Source: Acidiferrobacter sp.
GTDB taxonomy: Bacteria > Pseudomonadota > Gammaproteobacteria > Acidiferrobacterales > Acidiferrobacteraceae
Length of the DNA: 7,530 bases
Direction: 5' to 3'
Assembly: GCA_027335965.1 (NCBI GenBank)
Contig: DAHWGZ010000076.1
Location: 1 to 7,530, forward strand
Each line of letters starts with the position of its first letter. Position 1 is the first letter of the stretch. Below the pieces are notes generated by a model. That model saw only the letters and a list, made by a program, of their open reading frames with translations. It was not told the DNA's origin and did not search any database. A program made the position numbers and the translations under genes. Positions 1 through 5,497 of the stretch are shown piece by piece.

Positions 1-187
1 TTGGCTCATGCAGGTCCTTCGTCGGGATGGCGATCGGCTGTTCAGTGTCGAGCATGTCGCCGAGAGACCGGCGGCGCGCGAGCTTCTCCACCGCCGCCTT
101 CACGCGCCCGCGCACACGTCGCTGCAGGCGGTCCTGGTTGGCGCTGGAACGTGTCCCCAAATTGCGGCGATCTATGATCACGCTCAT
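1..187 (-). CDS. yeaH: YeaH/DUF444 family protein, N-terminal part only
   Basis: Only the first 62 codons are in the window; the gene continues past the left edge. The start is the ATG at 187-185, preceded by a strong GGGAGGGG ribosome binding site about 7 bases upstream. The visible protein starts MSVIIDRRNLGTRSSANQDR, is rich in arginine, and ends with AIPTKDLHEP. The same elements, IDRR near the start, a basic stretch, then SIPTEDISEP, occur at the same place in E. coli YeaH. Known members carry a von Willebrand factor A-like domain further on and are encoded next to the kinase PrkA (YeaG). The molecular role is not established, but the operon is linked to stationary-phase and nitrogen-stress responses in E. 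coli. It lies 52 bases after prkA on the same strand and is probably cotranscribed with it. The family assignment is firm; the rest of the protein cannot be judged. Confidence 0.9.
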   Translation of the reverse strand, partial: MSVIIDRRNLGTRSSANQDRLQRRVRGRVKAAVEKLARRRSLGDMLDTEQPIAIPTKDLHEP

Positions 188-192
188 GGAAA

Positions 193-202
193 CCCCTCCC
201 AC
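193..202 (-). promoter_or_regulatory. Ribosome binding site of yeaH
   Basis: On the minus strand the sequence GTGGGAGGGGTTTCC directly precedes the ATG at 187. The GGAGG core is about 7 bases from the start codon. It fixes the yeaH start and allows independent initiation after prkA. Confidence 0.65.
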
Positions 203-212
203 GAAACAGCGT

Positions 213-226
213 GCCTAGCGATAGGC
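213..226. repeat. Small hairpin between prkA and yeaH
   Basis: GCCTA and TAGGC (213-217 and 222-226) form a perfect 5-bp stem around a 4-base loop, in the 52-base gap between the prkA stop and the yeaH start. On the transcribed (minus) strand no T-run follows it, so it does not look like an intrinsic terminator. It could be an mRNA stability or processing element within the operon, or chance. Confidence 0.3.
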
Positions 227-239
227 CCGCCGTTTTTCA

Positions 240-2174
240 TCAATGATGCTTCCGATAGCGCATGTACCAATCGACGAGCAGGCGCACCTGCTTTTCGGTA
301 TAGCCCTTTTCCTGCATGCGCACCACGAAGTCATGATGCTTGCGCTCGTCTTCCGAGCTCCGCTTCTTGCCAAACGAGATCACCGGCAGCAGATCCTCGG
401 TGTTCGCAAACATCTTCTTCTCGATCACCGCCCTCAGCTTCTCGTAGCTCGTCCATGCCGGGCTCTTGCCGCCGTTGTTGGCCTTGGCGCGCAGCACGAA
501 ATTCACCACCTCGTTGCGAAAATCCTTCGGGTTGGCGATCCCCGCGGGCTTCTCGATCTTCTCCAGGTCCTCGTTCAGGAGCGTCCGGTTCATGATCTGA
601 CCGGTGTCGGGATCCCGGAATTCGGTGTCCTGCAGCCAGAAATCCGCATACTGGATGTAACGATCGAACAGGTTCTGTCCGTAGTCGCCGTAGCTCTCGA
701 GATAGGCCTTCTGGATCTCGAGCCCCAGGAACTCGGCGTAACGCGAGGCGAGATCATCCTTCAAGAAGCCGAGGTAACGGGCCTCCGTGTCCGGGGGGAA
801 CTGCTCGGCGCGGACCTGCGTCTCCAGGACATGCAGGAGATGCACGGGATTGGCCGCCACCTCCTCGCTGTCATAGTTGAAGGTCCGTGACAGGATCTTG
901 TAGGCAAAGCGCGTGGACACGCCGTCCATGCCCTCGTCCACCCCCGCCACGTCGCGGTACTCCTGAAGGCTTTTGGCCTGCTGGTCGCGATCCTTCAGGG
1001 TCTTGCCGTCGTAGATCTCCATCTTCGACCACAGGCTGCTGTTGCCCGGGTCCTTCAGGCGGCTCAACACCGAAAACCGCGCCAGCATCTCGAGGGTGTC
1101 GGTGGCGCACGGAGCCTCGCTCAACGCGCTGTTTTCAAGCAGCTTGCGGTAGATGCGCGTCTCTTCGGTCACGCGCAGGCAATAGGGGACCTTGACGATG
1201 AACACCCGATCGAGAAAGGCCTCGTTGCGCTTGTTGTTGCGAAACGCCGCCCACTCCGACTCGTTACTGTGGGCAAGTATGATCCCCTGGTAGGGCATGG
1301 CGCCGAAGCCCTCGGTGCCGTTGTACGTGCCCTCCTGGGTCGCGGTCAAAAGCGGATGGAGCATCTTGATGGGGGCCTTGAACATCTCCACGAACTCGAG
1401 CACCCCCTGCGTGGTGACGTTCAGGCCGCCAGCGTAGGAGTACGCGTCCGGATCATCCTGGGAGAAATCCTCGAGCTTGCGGATATCGACCTTGCCCACG
1501 AGGCTTGCGATATCCTGATTGTTTTCATCGCCCGGCTCGACCTTGGTGATGCCGATCTGGTGCAACTGCGACGGCATGAGGCGCACGACCGAAAACCGGC
1601 GAATGTCGCCGTCGAACTCGCGCAGGCGCTTTGCCGCCCATGGCGACATGACGCCCTGAACGGCGCGACGCGGAATGCCATAGCGCTCCTCCAGGATCGC
1701 GCCGTCCTCCTCGGGGTCGAACAGCCCGAGCGGCGATTCGTAGAGGGGCGAAACGCGGCCGTTGGATGCCAGGCAATAGATGGGGTATTGCTCCATCAGC
1801 GTCTTCAGGCGCTCGGCAAGAGAGGATTTCGCCGCGCCCACCGGACCCAGGAGATAAAGAATCTGCTTGCGTTCCTCGAGACCCTGAGCGGCGTGGCGAA
1901 AATACGCCACGAGGTTCTCCACGACATCCTCGATCCCATAAAAATCTTCGAATGCTGGATAAGTCAGAATCTTCCGGTTCATGAAGATGCGCGCCAAACG
2001 CAGGTCGGACTGGGTGTCGACGACCCGCGGTTCGCCGATCGCCGCCAGCATGCGTTCAGCGGCGGGGGCGTAGGCCAGCGGGTCCTTGGCGCACAGCTTG
2101 AGATACTCATCAAGCGTCATGGTCACTTCCCGCTGTTGCCTGAATCGTTCTTGATACCGGTCAAATAGCGCCAT
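240..2174 (-). CDS. prkA: PrkA serine protein kinase, AAA+ type (YeaG)
   Basis: Encodes 644 residues, the same length as E. coli YeaG, which it matches along its full length. It is a cytoplasmic Ser/Thr protein kinase built on an AAA+ ATPase core (residues about 20-380), followed by the PrkA C-terminal kinase-like domain. Visible conserved blocks include YPAFEDFYG near 72-80, the nucleotide-binding loop GPVGAAKSS at 110-118, GIPRR and MSPWAAKRL, EPGDENNQDI, LVGKVDIRKLE, HPLLTATQEGTYNGTEG, HSNESEW and, near the end, SYEKLRAVIEKKMF. The start at 2174 is chosen because it lines up with YeaG and has a GAGGGGTGG ribosome binding site; an in-frame GTG at 2273 would add 33 unconserved basic residues. 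The P-loop is odd: the family normally has GG or SG before the lysine, and here it is AA. It lies directly upstream of yeaH. In enterics this operon is under starvation and nitrogen-stress sigma factors; no clear promoter is visible here. Confidence 0.96.
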   Translation of the reverse strand: MALFDRYQERFRQQREVTMTLDEYLKLCAKDPLAYAPAAERMLAAIGEPRVVDTQSDLRLARIFMNRKILTYPAFEDFYGIEDVVENLVAYFRHAAQGLEERKQILYLLGPVGAAKSSLAERLKTLMEQYPIYCLASNGRVSPLYESPLGLFDPEEDGAILEERYGIPRRAVQGVMSPWAAKRLREFDGDIRRFSVVRLMPSQLHQIGITKVEPGDENNQDIASLVGKVDIRKLEDFSQDDPDAYSYAGGLNVTTQGVLEFVEMFKAPIKMLHPLLTATQEGTYNGTEGFGAMPYQGIILAHSNESEWAAFRNNKRNEAFLDRVFIVKVPYCLRVTEETRIYRKLLENSALSEAPCATDTLEMLARFSVLSRLKDPGNSSLWSKMEIYDGKTLKDRDQQAKSLQEYRDVAGVDEGMDGVSTRFAYKILSRTFNYDSEEVAANPVHLLHVLETQVRAEQFPPDTEARYLGFLKDDLASRYAEFLGLEIQKAYLESYGDYGQNLFDRYIQYADFWLQDTEFRDPDTGQIMNRTLLNEDLEKIEKPAGIANPKDFRNEVVNFVLRAKANNGGKSPAWTSYEKLRAVIEKKMFANTEDLLPVISFGKKRSSEDERKHHDFVVRMQEKGYTEKQVRLLVDWYMRYRKHH

Positions 2175-2789
2175 AATCCACCCCTCGCCGTCTCTCGTAC
2201 GAATCTTGCGTCCTGCACCACGGCTGCGCGCCGCCTGCCCTTGCGCGGCGCGTCGTGCCGCCGCGATCTTCACCCGTTCACTTTAGGGCCTATGTCTCCT
2301 TGTCTCATCCTCAATACGCCCGACTCATGTCCGATCATCATGCCTAGCGCCCGCGAACACCGCGTCTTGCATTCCTTGTGCATCACCTAAGCGCGCCCTA
2401 CAAGCTTAGACGCGGATTGCGCGAAGTAACGCCCCGCGTGCGCGATTTTCGACAAGCGGTCACACCCGCACGCATCGCCTTCCATCACCGCTCCCACGCC
2501 GCCCGCATGACGGTCTTGCCTGCCCGTTGGATGCGGCCGGGGCATGATTTGTTCCGCGCCCCGAGCGCTTCGCATCGCCCACCGCCGCCGCGCCCTACCC
2601 TGAATGGCAGCAAAGTTCATGCCGTTTCGCGCCCCATGACGACGTCGCCCACAGGCCTCGTCCGCCTACTCTACAGCGGCCACGGCCGCATCACTATCCG
2701 CCGTCGCGTCTCAAGCCATCGCCCGCGTCCCGCGAAAGGCCGCGCTGGCCATGGACGTCCTGCGAGCGAGCGCGCCATTGCGACATCCC

Positions 2790-2803
2790 CCTATCGAGAT
2801 AGG
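2790..2803. repeat. Near-palindrome CCTATC-GA-GATAGG
   Basis: Two perfect 6-base arms flank a 2-base centre, an arrangement more like a dimeric repressor operator than an RNA hairpin. It stands out because its arms are AT-containing in a GC-rich stretch. It is about 280 bases upstream of the transporter start and 600 upstream of prkA, so either gene or neither could be its target. No regulator gene is next to it in the window. Confidence 0.25.
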
Positions 2804-2899
2804 CGCCGGACCGGGCCCGGCGAACGCCGCCACCGGCCGCCGCACGAACGCTCGCAAGTCGCGATCCGCCACCCATGTCCCGATCGCGCGGCGCCTCTC

Positions 2900-2928
2900 T
2901 TGGGAATTCGCCGGCGCTATGTCATCAT
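2900..2928 (+). promoter_or_regulatory. Weak candidate sigma-70 promoter for the transporter gene
   Basis: TTGGGA (2900-2905) and CATCAT (2923-2928) each match four of six consensus bases and are exactly 17 bases apart. The start would lie roughly 150 bases upstream of the transporter ATG, giving a long leader containing the 3013-3037 stems. In DNA of this composition such a match can arise by chance. Confidence 0.18.
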
Positions 2929-3012
2929 GGCGCCGCCTGAGGTGGCGGGTTCCGTGCGCTCGCGCGCACGCAGGGGGTACCTGCCTGCAACCGGCGGCGG
3001 CCGCCGAACGTT

Positions 3013-3037
3013 GGGGCATCGGCCCCGCAAGCGCGGG
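3013..3037 (+). repeat. Two overlapping, mutually exclusive hairpins upstream of the transporter
   Basis: GGGGC (3013-3017) can pair with GCCCC (3022-3026), and CCCGC (3024-3028) can pair with GCGGG (3033-3037). The two stems share bases 3024-3026, so only one can form at a time. They end about 48 bases before the transporter ATG. This resembles a minimal leader switch, but there is no T-run or leader peptide, and short GC stems are common in such DNA. Confidence 0.25.
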
Positions 3038-3084
3038 CAAGGATCCTGACTCTCTTGGCTTCCCACCCTCGCAGAGGTCCATGG

Positions 3085-4242
3085 ATGTCGATCGTATCCG
3101 CTCGTCCCTCGTCCGCCGACGCCCCCGCGGAGCCATCGCCGGTCGCGCCCTTGCTGGGCCTGGCCTGGCTGCATTTCCTGAATGACGGCGCCGCGAATTT
3201 CCTGCCCGGCATCCTTCCGGCCATCCTTGTGGGCCTGCATGCGGGGGCGGCATCGGCCTCCGGCATCATGGCCGCGCTCTTGATAGGCCAGGGCTTCCAA
3301 CCGTTCGCCGGTTGGCTCTCGGACCGCCTCGGCGGCAAGAGCCTCGCCATCCTGGGCGTGAGCGGCACGACCCTCGGCCTGGTGCTCGTCGGCCAAAGCC
3401 ACCGCCTGCCGACCCTGCTCGCGGCGCTGGCCTTGATCGGGATGTCCAACGCGCTTTTTCATCCCCAGTCGCTCGCCCTGGCGCGCAGTCTCGCAAAGAC
3501 CCGTCATGGCGCCATCATGTCCGCGTTTCTCGTGGGCGGCGAGCTCGGCCGTGGGCTTTACCCGCTGGTCGCGAGCCTCGCGGTCGCGCACTTCACCACC
3601 TCCGGTCTGTGGATCGTGGCGCTGCCGGCACTCGTGAGCATACCCCTCATAGCGCCCCTGCTCCCACGGCTCGCGCCGCGCGCCGCTCATGCCGCGCCGG
3701 TACAGTGGCGGCGTCACGCGAGGCCGGCCGCCATCCTGATCGCCTACGCCTCACTGCGCTCCTTCGGCCTCTACGCGCTGGTCACCTTTCTGCCCATCGC
3801 CTGGGTGCATGGCGGCGGTTCACTCGTGACCGGCGCCTCGCTGATCACCGTCTTGCTGGTCGTGGGGGTCATAGGCAATGTGAGCGGCGGGCTGATCGCC
3901 GACCGCTTGGGCCGCCGCATCGTGCTCGTCGGATCGAGCGTGTCGAGCGCCGCGCTCGTGGCCGCCTATCTCATGAGCTCCGGGTGGGCCGTATGGCTGA
4001 TCCTGGGCCTCTTGGGGATAGCCGTATTTAGCGCGCTCCCGGTCTCGGTCCTCGTCGGCCAGGACATCTTTCCGGAAAATCGCAGCCTGGGCTCAGGCAT
4101 CGCGCTGGGCCTTGGGAACAGTCTTGGCGCGGTGCTCCTGCTTGGCTTTGGGGTCGCCACATCGGCGTTCGGCGTCCACACCGCCCTTTGGATACTGCCG
4201 CCCGCGGCGCTGGCCTGCGCCTTTCTGGCCGCCCGCCTCTAA
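3085..4242 (+). CDS. MFS transporter, fosmidomycin-resistance (Fsr)-like
   Basis: A 385-residue inner-membrane protein with the hydrophobic pattern of a 12-helix major facilitator. The start at 3085 has AGAGG 7 bases upstream; an in-frame TTG at 3055 lacks such a site. The first helix carries LHFLND (residues 29-34), matching SHLLND of E. coli Fsr. The loop after helix 2 has the MFS motif GWLSDRLGG (76-84). FHPQSLALARSL (125-136) followed by RHGAIMSAFLVGGELG (140-155) matches the Fsr block FHPESSRVARM...RHGLAQSIFQVGGNFG. A hydrophilic central loop spans about 195-213, and the second half repeats the MFS motif as GGLIADRLGRR (268-278). Fsr exports fosmidomycin in E. coli by proton antiport; the natural substrate here is unknown. 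It stands alone, divergent from prkA and convergent with the SMC/Toprim operon. The subfamily is likely; the drug is not proven. Confidence 0.88.
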   Translation: MSIVSARPSSADAPAEPSPVAPLLGLAWLHFLNDGAANFLPGILPAILVGLHAGAASASGIMAALLIGQGFQPFAGWLSDRLGGKSLAILGVSGTTLGLVLVGQSHRLPTLLAALALIGMSNALFHPQSLALARSLAKTRHGAIMSAFLVGGELGRGLYPLVASLAVAHFTTSGLWIVALPALVSIPLIAPLLPRLAPRAAHAAPVQWRRHARPAAILIAYASLRSFGLYALVTFLPIAWVHGGGSLVTGASLITVLLVVGVIGNVSGGLIADRLGRRIVLVGSSVSSAALVAAYLMSSGWAVWLILGLLGIAVFSALPVSVLVGQDIFPENRSLGSGIALGLGNSLGAVLLLGFGVATSAFGVHTALWILPPAALACAFLAARL

Positions 4243-4280
4243 AGCCCGCACGCACGGGGTCATACCGCGCCTCGATCGTC

Positions 4281-4321
4281 TCGAGCGCGCCCCGGACCCG
4301 AGCGATGTCCGCCGCGCTCGA
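4281..4321. repeat. 9-bp perfect inverted repeat after the transporter gene
   Basis: TCGAGCGCG (4281-4289) and CGCGCTCGA (4313-4321) are exact reverse complements separated by 23 bases. The element lies 38 bases after the transporter stop, between two convergent transcription units, so it might act as a stem at the RNA 3' end in either direction. No T-run follows on either strand, so it is not a canonical terminator. It could also belong to the decayed insertion sequence next to it. Confidence 0.3.
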
Positions 4322-4339
4322 ACGGCGACGGCGGGTGCA

Positions 4340-4550
4340 CCTGGCATCCACGCAGGCGCCAACCCCCTTGCCGCGCGCGGGAAAGTCGCGGATCAGACGC
4401 TCACGGCGGCGCCCAAAGCCGACGCGATGAGCGCTCCCGCATTGGTGACAGGCGCGCGGCCCATCCTGAACGGGGACGGAGACACGGTCATCGGGGCTGA
4501 TCGATCCGGGTGACGATGTAGGCGGCCCGGTTGAGGATGTTGCCGGGCAT
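4340..4550 (-). pseudogene. Frameshifted N-terminal remnant of an ISL3-family transposase
   Basis: Translation from the ATG at 4550-4548 gives MPGNILNRAAYIVTRID. Skipping one base (4499) continues it in the next frame as SPDDRVSVPVQDGPRA, then CHQCGSAHRVGFGRRRE, then RLIRDFPARGKGVGACVDAR. This order (ILN..Y.V, a CxxC zinc finger, GFGR, LIRDFP.RGK.V..VDAR) is the layout I know from the N-terminus of ISL3-type transposases, where LIRDLPMHGKRVGIYVDARR is typical. Recognition stops near 4340; the second zinc-finger half, helix-turn-helix and DDE catalytic domain are absent, so the remnant is both frameshifted and truncated. Unless the frameshift is a sequencing error, only a 20-residue peptide ending at 4488 would be made from the ATG. 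The ATG overlaps the stop codon of the Toprim gene (TGATG). I see no insertion-sequence terminal repeat upstream. The assignment rests on remembered family patterns. Confidence 0.6.
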
Positions 4551-5497
4551 CACACCTCTCGCGCCATGGCCTCGATTTCCTGGCCCAGCCGCGGATCCAG
4601 CATGAAAACCTCCTGGAATATCCGCCTCTGGGTCTTTTGCAATTCACTCAAGAGGGGGGAATCAACGCTCTTGCCCCATGACCTCTTTACGGGCCGCCCC
4701 GGTAGATATTCAGCCGCAAACGAGGGCACATACAGATTCAACTTCCTGCCGGTTTCCCTGGCCAGGCTCTCGCCGATCTCCAAGCCATCCGGGTCCAGGT
4801 CCCCGAAATGAAGCCACCGTACCCCCGGAAGACGCTTGATGAGCGCGGCCGCCGCCTCAATATCCGCCCCCGGAGAGTAGATCGCCATCACCCCGTCCGG
4901 CACGGGAAGATCGACGTACGCCCCCAAGTTTTCGCACGTCACCATCTGCTTGGGCCATTCGCCGCTGAAGCCCTTGAAGCGCAACCACATCCGTTCTGGC
5001 ACGGCGCATTCCGTCAGAAGCGCCGCCATTTCCTGAAAGTCGACATCCTCGTCGGCAAACGTGCCCCGTAAACCCCGATTGGGCCGGAAACGCAAGACCC
5101 AATCCCTGGTGAGGGTTGCCGTCGGCGCGAGTTGCGGCTCGTGCTTGGGGCCCACGCCGGCCGCCGCGTTCCAGTTGCGGCGATTGAGCATGCCCTTCAC
5201 GGGTTTTTGTCTTTTGAAGGCCGGGAGGGCCTCAATCGCGCTGGGATCATAGGGGTCACGCTCGATCGAGCGCAGGAACCGGAAGTCCTCGCGCCACGTG
5301 GGCGCAATCTCATCGAGGCGCGCTTCCAGGCTCGACGTGGCGCCACTGCGCGCGCGCCACTCATTCTTGCGCCCCGTCGGCTCGATCCACCTCGCCGTTT
5401 CGAAACGGTGGAGCAAGTGCCGGTTACGGCCGACCAGCCTTATCAGGCCGGACTTCAGCAACCTACCAAGCGACGCTATTTCCAGCGCGTCGCTCAT
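4550..5497 (-). CDS. Toprim-domain protein, JetD/MksG-like (DUF2220) nuclease subunit of a Wadjet-type system
   Basis: Encodes 315 residues. The N-terminal third (LGRLLKSGLIRLVGRNRH and following) is basic and may be a winged-helix DNA-binding region. The C-terminal third holds a Toprim fold: VTCENLGAY with the catalytic glutamate at 189, a strand and helix AIYSPGADIEAAAALIKRLP (205-224), then HFGDLDPDGLEI with the metal-binding pair D233 and D235. JetD/DUF2220 proteins show the same order: a VEN motif, a gly-rich turn, a leucine-rich helix, then a GDiDxxG motif. In Wadjet systems this subunit cleaves the small circular DNA trapped by the SMC complex. All three acidic residues are present, so it looks active. 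The start ATG overlaps the stop of the SMC gene (ATGA) and has an AAGGTGG site upstream. By my recollection it is shorter than most JetD proteins (nearer 400 residues). The Toprim call is firm; the exact family is less so. Confidence 0.78.
   Translation of the reverse strand: MSDALEIASLGRLLKSGLIRLVGRNRHLLHRFETARWIEPTGRKNEWRARSGATSSLEARLDEIAPTWREDFRFLRSIERDPYDPSAIEALPAFKRQKPVKGMLNRRNWNAAAGVGPKHEPQLAPTATLTRDWVLRFRPNRGLRGTFADEDVDFQEMAALLTECAVPERMWLRFKGFSGEWPKQMVTCENLGAYVDLPVPDGVMAIYSPGADIEAAAALIKRLPGVRWLHFGDLDPDGLEIGESLARETGRKLNLYVPSFAAEYLPGRPVKRSWGKSVDSPLLSELQKTQRRIFQEVFMLDPRLGQEIEAMAREV

Larger units (their letters stand above)
2175..3084. other. Long intergenic region between divergent prkA and transporter gene
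   Basis: About 900 bases with no convincing gene. The longest open frame on the plus strand (2378-3049) is low-complexity and very rich in arginine, proline and histidine, as expected from translating GC-rich non-coding DNA. It lacks a recognisable domain or good ribosome binding site. The region must carry the promoters for prkA (leftward) and the transporter (rightward). It contains several short inverted repeats: CTAAGC/GCTTAG at 2387-2409, GCGGCC/GGCCGC at 2676-2689, CCTATC/GATAGG at 2790-2803, CGCCGG/CCGGCG at 2804-2822, and overlapping stems at 3013-3037. I see no tRNA, CRISPR array or known riboswitch. It could be decayed coding sequence or an unrecognised regulatory RNA. Confidence 0.6.

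Noticed and set aside
243..890. 215-codon open frame on the plus strand
   Set aside because: Antisense to the 3' part of prkA, with no independent support.
1269..2168. 299-codon open frame on the plus strand
   Set aside because: It is exactly antisense to the highly conserved prkA coding sequence; its openness follows from codon bias in prkA.
2175..2273. Upstream GTG start giving PrkA a 33-residue extension
   Set aside because: The extension is basic and unconserved, while the ATG at 2174 has a good ribosome binding site and gives the same length as E. coli YeaG.
2341..2380. Possible sigma-54 promoter for prkA (GG-N10-GC on the minus strand)
   Set aside because: Only the GG and GC dinucleotides fit; the surrounding bases do not match TGGCAC...TTGC, despite the known sigma-54 control of yeaGH in E. 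coli.
2378..3049. 223-codon open frame on the plus strand in the intergenic region
   Set aside because: The product is dominated by Arg, Pro, His and Ser with no hydrophobic core or domain, the start has no good ribosome binding site, and other frames here are also open, as is usual in GC-rich non-coding DNA.
3055..3084. TTG start adding 10 residues to the transporter
   Set aside because: The AGAGG site is positioned for the ATG at 3085, and nothing comparable precedes the TTG.
2917..3717. 266-codon open frame on the minus strand
   Set aside because: Antisense to the first half of the transporter; composition is charged and repetitive, with no domain.
4244..4259. CCCG/CGGG hairpin just after the transporter stop as a terminator
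   Set aside because: The stem is only 4 bp with no T-run after it.
4393..4491. 32-codon minus-strand frame (MTVSPSPFRMGR...) starting on the stop of the 20-residue peptide
   Set aside because: It looks coupled (ATGA), but this stretch is better explained by the transposase-like reading in the next frame, which keeps a CxxC and the LIRDFP.RGK motif.
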